Below are positions 25,392-34,515 of a DNA stretch of 56,254 nucleotides, one piece after another. The notes under the pieces were generated by a model, which worked only from the letters and a program-made list of their open reading frames with translations, did no database searches and had not been told where the DNA came from. Origin of the DNA: Bacillota bacterium (GTDB lineage Bacteria > Bacillota > Bacilli > Paenibacillales > NBRC-103111). Made by a program: the position numbers and the translations under genes. Positions within the stretch are counted from its first letter, which is position 1. The number at the start of each line of letters is the position of its first letter. The stretch spans positions 1 through 56,254 of the forward strand of contig JAEWMH010000013.1 in NCBI GenBank assembly GCA_023393235.1, in the 5' to 3' direction.

Positions 25392-26831
25392 ATGAAAGGG
25401 CAGTTGAAGGTATATCCGGCTCCGGCGGAGGCTACGGCCAATTCCGATTATGCGGTTCGGGTCAGAGTGCCGGATGGGGAATGGCAGGAGTTGTTTACGT
25501 ATGAGGTCCTGGTGGATATGCATCAGGTGCGGAAATCCAGTATGGTCACCTTTGATTTCGAGGGGACCGTGGAGATGGAGGTGGTGTGCAGGCGGGCGGG
25601 GCTCCGGAGAGTGGAGGTTAGGCCAAAGGCATTGGGAATTGTTCCCCGGGTGGAGGGAAACCGGATTTTATTCCGGCTGGACCGCCCCTGCAAGCTGAGT
25701 GTGGAAGCGGACGGCGACAGGTTCCACAATCTCCATGTATTTGCCAATGGTATGGAGATGGATGCGCCTCAGCCTGGGGATGCAGGTGTTGTAACCATTG
25801 CGCCTGGTGTCCACAACAGTTCCGATCTCATTGAGAGATTGGGAGTAACGGGGAGCAGCGGTGGGGAACCTGCTGTCCTTTACTTCGGGCCGGGCTTCCA
25901 CCGGCTGGAGGATGGTCTTCTGCCCATCCCCTCCGGCAAGACGGTGTATCTGGCGGGAGGCGCCATGGTTGTAGGGTCCATGCTGTGCGACCATGTGGAG
26001 GATGTCACCATTCGGGGACGGGGAATCATCTTCTTGCGGGATATCGCTAAAACCACCTATTGGCGGAGTGTGCAGATCGATTTTTCCCGAAATATTAGAG
26101 TGGAGGATATTATATCAGTTGATCCTCCCCATTACAGCATCCATCTGGGGCAGTCAGAGCAGGTGTATATCCGCAATTTCAAATCCTTCAGCACCCGGGG
26201 GTGGTGTGACGGCATTGATATGATGTCCTGCAGGGATATCCATATTGAGGATGTGTTCCTGCGGACCTCGGATGACTGCATTGCCATCTACGGCAGCAGA
26301 GGAAAGTTCAAGGGAGATACGCGGTCCATTACAGTCCGCAATTCCATCCTGTGGGCGGATGTGGCCCATCCGGTGAATATCGGGTGCCACGGCGATCATG
26401 GCGGCAATGGAGACATCATTGCGGACATTCATTTTGACCAGATTGATATTCTCGAGCATCATGAGCCGCAAGACGGGTATTGGGGCTGTATGTCCATTAA
26501 TGTAGGGGATAAGAATACCGTCCGTGACGTCAGCTTCCGCAATATCCGGGTGGAGCCCTTCGAGCTGGGCCGTCTGATCGATATCCGGGTGCTGCAGAAT
26601 GAAAAGTATAATCCCCATCCCGGCCAGGCGGTCCGGAATATCGAATTTGACAACGTCAGCTTCGAAGGAGAGTGCCCCCATCCTTCGGTCATCCAAGGCT
26701 ATGACGAAAGCCGCACGGTGGAAGGTATTATGTTCCGCAACCTGCGGATTCAAGGGCAGATTGTCCTTACACCGGAAGCAGGCAGCATCGTTATCGGCCA
26801 GCATGTGCATCATATTCGATTTGAAGAATAA
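25392..26831 (+). CDS. Cytosolic GH28-like glycosidase (pectin-lyase fold), paralogue 2
   Basis: A 479-residue paralogue of the protein encoded at 13598, matching it along its whole length, including the N-terminal beta domain (YAVRVRVPDGEWQELFTYEV) and the beta-helix. Active-site parts are kept: CDGIDMMSC, TSDDCIAIYG and GCHGDHGGNGD. No signal peptide is present. The ATG at 25392 matches the paralogue start and has aaagga 12 bases upstream; an in-frame ATG at 25383 is only 3 bases from that site. It follows importer 2 and precedes the giant lyase by 15 bases. It probably acts on imported oligosaccharides; the bond cut is unknown. Confidence 0.75.
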   Translation: MKGQLKVYPAPAEATANSDYAVRVRVPDGEWQELFTYEVLVDMHQVRKSSMVTFDFEGTVEMEVVCRRAGLRRVEVRPKALGIVPRVEGNRILFRLDRPCKLSVEADGDRFHNLHVFANGMEMDAPQPGDAGVVTIAPGVHNSSDLIERLGVTGSSGGEPAVLYFGPGFHRLEDGLLPIPSGKTVYLAGGAMVVGSMLCDHVEDVTIRGRGIIFLRDIAKTTYWRSVQIDFSRNIRVEDIISVDPPHYSIHLGQSEQVYIRNFKSFSTRGWCDGIDMMSCRDIHIEDVFLRTSDDCIAIYGSRGKFKGDTRSITVRNSILWADVAHPVNIGCHGDHGGNGDIIADIHFDQIDILEHHEPQDGYWGCMSINVGDKNTVRDVSFRNIRVEPFELGRLIDIRVLQNEKYNPHPGQAVRNIEFDNVSFEGECPHPSVIQGYDESRTVEGIMFRNLRIQGQIVLTPEAGSIVIGQHVHHIRFEE

Positions 26832-26846
26832 GTAGGGAGGTTTGTG

Positions 26847-29800
26847 ATGAATAACAAGCAGCATATGCGATTTAAAAGGCTTTGGAGTCTGCTGCTGACG
26901 GTAACGCTGGTAGCAGCATATTTGCCCTTTGGACAGCAGAAGGCGGAGGCGGCAGACGCTGCCCCTGCCGGCTCGGCTAAGGTGGTGATTACCACTGTCA
27001 CCTCGGAGGAGGGGTTCACCCATCCCGGTATCGGCCTGACCAAGGACATCCTGGAGAATGCAAGGGTGCAGGTGATGGCCAAACAAGAGCCGTGGTATAC
27101 CTATTATGTGACCATGAGCCAATCCGCTTACGCCGCAAGCACCTTCTCCGCCAATATATTCGGCAGCACCAATGCGGATGGTACGGATAATCCGAAGAAA
27201 CGTAATGTCAACAGCAAAGGCGAGTTTGTAGCCGACGGATTGAGAGCGTATACACAAGCATTAATGTATGTTTTTACCGGGGAGGAAGCCTACCGGGCCA
27301 ATGCCATGCGGATCATCCGCTTATGGTCCCAGATGGACCCAACCCAATATTCCTATTTCACCGACTCCCATATCCACATGGGGGTACCCCTGAACCGGAT
27401 GGTTACCGCAGCCGAAATTCTCCGTTATTCCGGGGCTCCGGGCGAGGACCCGAAATGGGCTTGGACGGAGGAGGATACCGCCCGTTTTACCGCCAATCTG
27501 ATTACGCCCATGATCGAAACCTTCTGCCATTTTAACGATAAATTTATGAACCAGCATTTGTACCCTCTGCTTGGCGCCGTTGCGGGTTACATCTTTAGTG
27601 ACAATGCCGATAGATATGCAGAGGGTGTGGAGTGGTTTACGGTCAATGCTACGGCCCCCGATCAAGGACAGAATGGCGCCATTAAACGGTTATTCCGTTT
27701 GGTAACGCATAATGAGAGCACTGGAGAGCTTCTGGAAACGCCCAGAGTCCAGCATGTGGAGATGGGGCGGGACCAGGCCCACGGTGCAGGGGATCTTACT
27801 AATGCGGAAATTCTGGCCAGGCTGCTGGAGGCCCAAGAGACGAAGGTGGATCCTGAGACGGGGACCATCTCCACTGCGGCGAATGCTGTAACCGCTTACG
27901 CGTTTCTGGGCAACCGGATTTTGGCCGCTTCTGATTATTTTGCCCGGTTTATGCTGGGGCATGATACCCCGTGGACACCTGTCATCGCCCGTTATGACAA
28001 TGGTGTTCCCATTGTTTATCAGATTCTGTCCGGCAATTACCGTGGCCGCATCGGCGGGAATGTGTACGGCCAATATTATTACTACAAATACAACATGGGG
28101 CTGGATATGGACAAGGAAGCTCCGTATTATGCCGATATGTTCCGGAAACGTCATATGTTCTGGTGGGAATCTCCCGATGCGGGAGCCGATTATTGGCTGT
28201 TTATTCCCCAAGCAGCAGCGCAAGAAGGTTCATCCACATTGCCGAAGTTGTCTTCCGTGGGTTTGCAGGAAATGGAGTACCGGACCGCTGTGGATTTGAA
28301 TGGTGCGGAGTATGCTGCGGTCGGAACCGATGAGGACGGAGTCTCTTATGTCAGAATTCAAGCATCGGAGGAGGGCAGCCGGGTTTCGTTAGTGGCATCC
28401 GGCACAGCCTTAAAGACGGTGGCATTGAGGTTCCGCACCAACGGAACAGCCCGGTTAGAGCTGAATGGCTGGAAAGACAATGGGCTGGTGCTTCCGGATA
28501 CGAAGGGAAAGTGGCAATATGCTGTTTTCAACATGAATGAATTTCAGGGTCTGGGGGATTTGATTTATCTGAAGGCAGCCGGAAACGGCACCCTGGTTGA
28601 CATTGACCATATTCTCCTGGATGCCGCAGCGCAGCTGACGCCTCCGGCATTTGCGGCGGGTAAATCGGATTTGGATTTGTACGCTTATACAGGCTCACAG
28701 GCAACCCTCACCTATGATTTTTCAGCTATGGATGCGGGAGCGGGAGACCGTATACGCTATCAGATGGACAACAAACCTGAGGGAGCCATGTTCGATGAAG
28801 CTACAGGGGCCTTCTCCTGGAAGCCGGCGCAGCCTGGAAGCTATTCTCTGGTGGTCAGCGCCGGTGATGGGACCTCTGTAATCGCCAGATCAGTCACCAT
28901 TACAGTGGCCAATGACCGCCAAGGAGCAGTAACAGCGGCTATTGCTCCGTATAAACCGGAGACGCATTATATTACTTCCACATTGGAATCTTTTCAAGCA
29001 GAGTATGAGAAGTCTCTCCAAATGATGCCAACAGCGGCGGATGAGGATTTTTATAGGCAGTTATCCCAATTGGACAGCGCGGTCCGGGGGCTGCGGCTGC
29101 TGACCCCGCTTATGGAAGACGGGAGTATGGATTATGTCAATATGGGAGTAACATCTACCTTCGGGACGCAAATTGCCAGTCTGGTAGACAATGCTCCCGA
29201 CAGCTTTGCAGGTTATTATCTCACAGGTGACCGCAGCTTTATCATCGACTTCGGTGCGGATTATAAGGTATCCGCCGATGCGGTTAAGCTCCAGGTGAGA
29301 GCAGGATTTCCGGAACGGATCGGCGGGGCTGCTTTATATGGCTCCAATGACAAGGATAGCTGGACTCGCTTGACCCCGGGGCGTACGGTTGCGGCGGATG
29401 ATATGCAGGAGCTGCAGGTGAGCGATGAACTGCGGCAGAATCAGTACCGGTTTCTGAAGCTGCATATGAATGATGGGCCTACCAGCACCATGTTTGAATT
29501 ATCAGAGCTGCGGATTGTAGGCACCCGACATGAAACCCATAACAAGCTGGCGGAGGTATCTATCCATTCACCCCGAGCTGTCCAAGGCCGGGTCGTCACC
29601 GGGGATATGGTGTCTGTTTCCTTCACGTCCACCGAGCCGATTACAGATGTGCAGGTGGCGATACAAGAGAGGCAGTCGGCAGTCGTTTCTCCGGATCAGC
29701 GGACATGGACCGCGTTTGTGACGATGGATAGCACAATGGCCATGGGCAAACTCCGGTTTGCCATTCACTACAAAACGGCCGCAGGCATCTCTGCGGATAC

Positions 29801-32800
29801 GGTGATGTTTACCACGGACAATACCTCGCTGTATTACATCAACCGGTCCGGATACCTGGATGTTTCCAAGCTGGCTTCCGTGACAGCCTCCAGCGCAGGC
29901 TACGGCAGCGGCGGCCTGCCGGCAGACAAGGTGGGTTCCCTGCTGTTTGACGGCAATACGGCAACCTTCGGCGATCTTGCCTCGGGTACCGACGCATACT
30001 ACACAGTGGACTTCGGGGAAGGGGCTTCCATCCGCCTGAACAGTGTGGTCTTGATGCCAAGAGCCGGTTATGCCGCCAGGATGAACGGCGTTGTAGTGAA
30101 GGGCTCCAACGACAATGTGATCTGGACCGAGCTGACTCCGGCTGTGTCCGGAGCGGCGGACAATGCCTGGACCTATATCAGCGGGGAGCAGATCAGGGAC
30201 GGTAGTGCTTACCGGTACATGAAGATTTCCAACAACGGGGCATGGAGCGGCAATATTGCGGAGGCGGAGTTGTACGGCGAATATGACATTCCGGATGTTG
30301 GCTCCAAGGTGCTGGGGCCGGAGGGCTACACCAGACTCAGCTATTATTTGTATAAACAGACGGCCGACCGGATCGTGGAGGCCTTTGGCCAACCGGGGGC
30401 AAATAAGCTGGAGCTGCTGAATGAGCTGAAGGAAGCGGAGAAGCTGTTGGTTTCCAGCAACTCGTTGCCTACAGGATCAGTAGAGAAGGTTGCGCTTGCT
30501 TCGAATATGGTAACGGCTTCGCACAAATCATGGGGCAGCTCCACAGATAACCGTGCCGCCAACGGCTGGAGGGCCTTCGACGGCGACACAACAACCTATA
30601 CGGATAATGAAGGCAGCCCCAGCTGGATTGATGTGGATTTGGGAGTGGACAATGAAAAATTAGTAACCAGCTTCAAGTTTTATCCCAGACCTGGCAGGGC
30701 GGGCAAACCGGCCAATGAATATGTCAGCCGGGTTAACGGTGCGGTTCTGCAGGGTTCTACAGATGGAACATCTTATGTGAATCTCCACACCATCAGCGGC
30801 GCCAACGCATTGGAATGGTATACAGTTGCTTTAAGCGGCGGATCTCCATACCGATATCTGCGCTATTATTCGCCGTCGGGAGGCGCAAATGTTGCGGAGC
30901 TGGAATTTTATTCCGGCGTTTCTGTTGATAAAACGCTGCTGACATATTTGATTGAGAAGTCGGCCGATTTGAACATTGAGCTGTACACAGCTTCCAGTCT
31001 GCTGCACTTCCAAGCGGCTCTGGAGGCAGCGGATGAGGTGAAAAACGATAGCGGCTCCAATCAGACTAAGGTGGATCAAGCTGTTACGGAGCTGCTGTTG
31101 GCACAGGGCAATCTTGCGTACAAAGAGGGGGTGCCCTTAATCGCCCCTATTCCGGATGTGTCGGCGGATGCCGAAACCCGGATAAGCTTTACGGTCCGGA
31201 CGCTGAATAATATGGCGGGTACCTTATATTCGGTGAACCCGCTTCCTGCAGGCGCCTCTTTTGATCCAGCTACAGGCCTGTTCATGTGGACCCCCTCCAA
31301 GCAGCAGGGAGGCGTATATAAGCTGGTTTTCACTGCATCGGCGGGCAGCTACTCCACTTCAGATACGGTCCATATGACCGTAAAGGGAGCACCGCACCTG
31401 GAGCCTGCTGCCAGTGCTCAGCTGACAGCAAGACAATTATTTACCTATCAGGTTACGGCATCCGATCCGTCCGGTCAGCCCTTGGTTATCCAGGCGCTGC
31501 AATTGCCGCAGGGGGCAATGTTTAATCCGGCCAACGGTACGCTGACCTGGACCCCGCAGCAGTCGGATTACGGAAGCCATACGGTTACCTTTGTCGTCAG
31601 CAACACCCACTATTCCGCCGCCCAAACCTTAAGCCTGGAGGTAGGGCTTCATCTTTACCCTGCAGGAGATTACACCCGGGGCAGCTATTATGGGTACCAA
31701 AAGGAAGCGGCGCGGATTACAGCGGAATTGGTAAAGCCTGGAGCAAATAAGCAGCAGCTGCTTGCAGAGTTGACGAAGGCGGAGGAGTCGCTGGTGCCTA
31801 ACGCTTTGTCGCTGTATGCCTTCGAGGAGAATCTGGATAACTCCTTCGGAGCTGCCTCTGCAACAGGTATGGGTTCACCTGTTTATGTGGAAGGACGGCA
31901 TGGACAGGCGATTCAATTGAACGCGCCGGATCAGCAGTATCTGCAGCTGCCCCAAGGGCATGCTCTGGCCGGTTATGACGAAATGACAGTGGCCTTCTGG
32001 GTGTATTGGTCATCGGGAGGCCAATGGCAGCGGATCTTCGATTTTGGCAACGGTACCACCCAATATATGTTCCTGACGCCGCAGTCGGGCAATAATACCC
32101 TGCGTTTTGCCGTGAAGAACGGAGGGGCGGAGCAGGTGGTCAATACGGATCAGCTTCCGCTTCAGCAATGGGTGCATGTGGCAGTAGCGCTGGGCGGCGG
32201 CAATGGCAGAATTTTTATTAACGGAGTGGAAAAAGCATCCGCACCCGTGACCATTAAACCGAAGGATATCAAACCGGGGCTGAATTATCTCGGAAAAAGC
32301 CAATTTGCGGCAGACCCGCTGTTTAGCGGCAAGCTTGACGAGCTTATGATTTACAACCGGGCTTTGGGATCGGACGAAATAAACCGGCTGTACCAAGGAA
32401 ATGTAACATGGCGTGATGACTCTCTGCTGGAACTGCTGCTGGCGGAGGCAGTAGCGGTTGAGCCCGGGGATTATACGGAAAGCACACGGTCAGCGCTTCA
32501 GACTGCCGTGGCTGCCGGGCAAGAGCGGCTGCATGCCGCCGCCAGCACGCAGCAGCAAATCGACGAGGCTGCCGTAAGCTTGCGTCAGGCGCTGGAGCAG
32601 TTGGAGCGGGTTCCGTTTATCGAAAGCCTGAAGCCTGTGGTGGTCGGCACTTTTGTGGGTATACCGCCCGTGCTGCCAAGTGTAGTTGACGCGGTGTACA
32701 ACACCAAAACGGTTCTGCCTGTTCCAGTTGTCTGGAATCAGGTGGATCCGGTGTTGTACAGTGTTCCAGGCAGTTTCAGCGTCTCGGGTGCTGTGTACGG

Positions 32801-34370
32801 AACACCGTTACTAGCTGCTGCCCATGTAACCGTGGCAGATCCCGATGTGCCGCTGCCTACGCCGGATCGGACTCCGCCTTCTGCGCCTGCCGGTTTATTC
32901 GTTATGTCCGTCACCACCAACTCATTGGTGCTGGGTTGGACACCATCCACCGACAACGTGGACGTCACCGGATATGAGGTGTACCGGAACGGGCAGTCTG
33001 CAGGTACAGTAACGGCCTCCACTTACAGCTATACCTTCACCGGTTTGGCATCAGACACCGCCTATACGTTTAAGGTGGCCGCATTCGATGCGGCAGGAAA
33101 CCGTACGGCAAGTGCCGACCTTACGGCAAGGACGAATTCATCCGGAAGCGGCTCTACGGGCGGGTGGTCCGGCAGTGCAGGCAGCACGTCCGGTACTGAA
33201 GCGGGGACGGTTGTGGAAGGCGCACGGATCAAGATAAAACCCGCCGTAAAGAACGGAGCGGCGGAAGCCCTGTTGGATGCGGCCAGCGTGAACAAGGCAA
33301 TTGCCCTTGCGGCAGAGGCCCGGGAGAAACGTCTGGAGATTGATTTGACGCCGGAGGGGCATGCTGCCTCCATCTCCCTGGAGCTACCGCTGGAAGCCTG
33401 GACCAAGGTCTTAAATCAGGGCATAGATGAGGTTATTGTAAAAACCGGCCTTGCCTCCCTGGTCGTACCCGTTCAATCCCTTGCCGGACTTACCGGGAAA
33501 GGCAGTCTGATACTTTCCTTAAAGACCGTGCCTGCTCCGGAATGGCCCGCTGCACTCCATCAGGCGCTTCTCGGAAAGCCGGTGCTTGAGATCAGCTTCT
33601 CGGCTGATGGGAAGCCGCTGGAAACCTTCCGGACCGGTAATGAGATAGAGGTGCGTATTCCATACACGCTGCGTTACGGGGAGTCCCGGCACAGCCTGGT
33701 GGCGGCATCTGCCAGTCAACAAGGGCGTATGGACATTGTCCGCCATTCCAGATATGAAACCGGAACCGGAGAGCTGGTCTTCGCTATGAAACAGCCCGGT
33801 ATCTATGGTGTGGCCATATTTACCACCGCCTTCACGGACATGGGGAATTATGTATGGGCCAAGGATAGTGTGGATGCTTTGTTTGCCCGCCGCATTATCG
33901 ATGGAATAAGCCAGGAGCAATTCGCGCCGGGGAATGCTGTCTCGAGAGCTGAATTCCTTAAGATGACGCTGGAAGCCTTTGATCTGGTACAAACAGGTAA
34001 AAATGCCTCCTTCACAGACGTAAGGGCGGGCGAATGGTATTCCAACTCCATTGCATCAGCACAGATGCTTCACATCATCAACGGTTATGAGAATGGGAGC
34101 TTCGGCCCGGACCAACCGGTCACCCGGGAGGAAATGGCTGTGCTGGTGATGCGTATTCTGCAAGCGGCAGGGATTGAGCTTCAGCAAATAAGGGATGGAA
34201 TCAAGTTCCAGGATGATGCCCAAATCGCCGGTTATGCGGTGGATGCGGTAAGAAGCCTGAATGAAGCCGGTCTGATCCAAGGGCATGACGGCGGGCGTTT
34301 TGCCCCCAAGTCCTCAACAACGCGTGCGGAGGCAGCGGTGCTGATCACACGCATCCTGGATTTGGAATGA
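26847..34370 (+). CDS. Giant SLH-anchored surface protein with alginate-lyase-fold catalytic domain
   Basis: A 2507-residue exported protein. Signal peptide about 1-36 (cleavage after AEA). Approximate domains: alginate-lyase-like (alpha/alpha) barrel 55-460 with NQHLYPLLGAVAGY and EMGRDQAHG; carbohydrate-binding-like 475-595; Ig-like (He_PIG type) 600-690; discoidin-like 765-900, 1010-1150 and 1212-1360; further Ig-like 1428-1600; LamG-like 1655-1853; FIVAR-like helices 1853-1925; Big_4-like 1925-2003; Fn3 2003-2100; three SLH repeats from 2330 to the end, which bind cell-wall polymer. A helical segment of about 50 residues recurs at 1155-1205 and 1601-1652. Start ATG 26847 has agggagg 6 bases upstream; a GTG one codon earlier is less well spaced. 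It should cut a uronic-acid polymer at the cell surface; substrate unknown. Confidence 0.88.
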   Translation: MNNKQHMRFKRLWSLLLTVTLVAAYLPFGQQKAEAADAAPAGSAKVVITTVTSEEGFTHPGIGLTKDILENARVQVMAKQEPWYTYYVTMSQSAYAASTFSANIFGSTNADGTDNPKKRNVNSKGEFVADGLRAYTQALMYVFTGEEAYRANAMRIIRLWSQMDPTQYSYFTDSHIHMGVPLNRMVTAAEILRYSGAPGEDPKWAWTEEDTARFTANLITPMIETFCHFNDKFMNQHLYPLLGAVAGYIFSDNADRYAEGVEWFTVNATAPDQGQNGAIKRLFRLVTHNESTGELLETPRVQHVEMGRDQAHGAGDLTNAEILARLLEAQETKVDPETGTISTAANAVTAYAFLGNRILAASDYFARFMLGHDTPWTPVIARYDNGVPIVYQILSGNYRGRIGGNVYGQYYYYKYNMGLDMDKEAPYYADMFRKRHMFWWESPDAGADYWLFIPQAAAQEGSSTLPKLSSVGLQEMEYRTAVDLNGAEYAAVGTDEDGVSYVRIQASEEGSRVSLVASGTALKTVALRFRTNGTARLELNGWKDNGLVLPDTKGKWQYAVFNMNEFQGLGDLIYLKAAGNGTLVDIDHILLDAAAQLTPPAFAAGKSDLDLYAYTGSQATLTYDFSAMDAGAGDRIRYQMDNKPEGAMFDEATGAFSWKPAQPGSYSLVVSAGDGTSVIARSVTITVANDRQGAVTAAIAPYKPETHYITSTLESFQAEYEKSLQMMPTAADEDFYRQLSQLDSAVRGLRLLTPLMEDGSMDYVNMGVTSTFGTQIASLVDNAPDSFAGYYLTGDRSFIIDFGADYKVSADAVKLQVRAGFPERIGGAALYGSNDKDSWTRLTPGRTVAADDMQELQVSDELRQNQYRFLKLHMNDGPTSTMFELSELRIVGTRHETHNKLAEVSIHSPRAVQGRVVTGDMVSVSFTSTEPITDVQVAIQERQSAVVSPDQRTWTAFVTMDSTMAMGKLRFAIHYKTAAGISADTVMFTTDNTSLYYINRSGYLDVSKLASVTASSAGYGSGGLPADKVGSLLFDGNTATFGDLASGTDAYYTVDFGEGASIRLNSVVLMPRAGYAARMNGVVVKGSNDNVIWTELTPAVSGAADNAWTYISGEQIRDGSAYRYMKISNNGAWSGNIAEAELYGEYDIPDVGSKVLGPEGYTRLSYYLYKQTADRIVEAFGQPGANKLELLNELKEAEKLLVSSNSLPTGSVEKVALASNMVTASHKSWGSSTDNRAANGWRAFDGDTTTYTDNEGSPSWIDVDLGVDNEKLVTSFKFYPRPGRAGKPANEYVSRVNGAVLQGSTDGTSYVNLHTISGANALEWYTVALSGGSPYRYLRYYSPSGGANVAELEFYSGVSVDKTLLTYLIEKSADLNIELYTASSLLHFQAALEAADEVKNDSGSNQTKVDQAVTELLLAQGNLAYKEGVPLIAPIPDVSADAETRISFTVRTLNNMAGTLYSVNPLPAGASFDPATGLFMWTPSKQQGGVYKLVFTASAGSYSTSDTVHMTVKGAPHLEPAASAQLTARQLFTYQVTASDPSGQPLVIQALQLPQGAMFNPANGTLTWTPQQSDYGSHTVTFVVSNTHYSAAQTLSLEVGLHLYPAGDYTRGSYYGYQKEAARITAELVKPGANKQQLLAELTKAEESLVPNALSLYAFEENLDNSFGAASATGMGSPVYVEGRHGQAIQLNAPDQQYLQLPQGHALAGYDEMTVAFWVYWSSGGQWQRIFDFGNGTTQYMFLTPQSGNNTLRFAVKNGGAEQVVNTDQLPLQQWVHVAVALGGGNGRIFINGVEKASAPVTIKPKDIKPGLNYLGKSQFAADPLFSGKLDELMIYNRALGSDEINRLYQGNVTWRDDSLLELLLAEAVAVEPGDYTESTRSALQTAVAAGQERLHAAASTQQQIDEAAVSLRQALEQLERVPFIESLKPVVVGTFVGIPPVLPSVVDAVYNTKTVLPVPVVWNQVDPVLYSVPGSFSVSGAVYGTPLLAAAHVTVADPDVPLPTPDRTPPSAPAGLFVMSVTTNSLVLGWTPSTDNVDVTGYEVYRNGQSAGTVTASTYSYTFTGLASDTAYTFKVAAFDAAGNRTASADLTARTNSSGSGSTGGWSGSAGSTSGTEAGTVVEGARIKIKPAVKNGAAEALLDAASVNKAIALAAEAREKRLEIDLTPEGHAASISLELPLEAWTKVLNQGIDEVIVKTGLASLVVPVQSLAGLTGKGSLILSLKTVPAPEWPAALHQALLGKPVLEISFSADGKPLETFRTGNEIEVRIPYTLRYGESRHSLVAASASQQGRMDIVRHSRYETGTGELVFAMKQPGIYGVAIFTTAFTDMGNYVWAKDSVDALFARRIIDGISQEQFAPGNAVSRAEFLKMTLEAFDLVQTGKNASFTDVRAGEWYSNSIASAQMLHIINGYENGSFGPDQPVTREEMAVLVMRILQAAGIELQQIRDGIKFQDDAQIAGYAVDAVRSLNEAGLIQGHDGGRFAPKSSTTRAEAAVLITRILDLE

Positions 34371-34382
34371 TCGGTTAGCAGG

Positions 34383-34428
34383 CAGAGTGTCTCATCGGAT
34401 TGCAGCAGGTGGGACGCTCTGTCTTTTG
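34383..34428 (+). terminator. Rho-independent terminator after the giant lyase gene
   Basis: cagagtgtctc pairs with gggacgctctg (two wobble pairs) and is followed by tctttt. It makes the secreted lyase gene at 34516 likely to have separate control. Confidence 0.75.
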
Positions 34429-34515
34429 CTTTTATGAAGGGAGGTGAGGAAGGAGTAAGGGGGTAGTAAAGTGCCGGATAAAGTCCGGAATTGAATCGAA
34501 GGAGAGGATGAAGCA

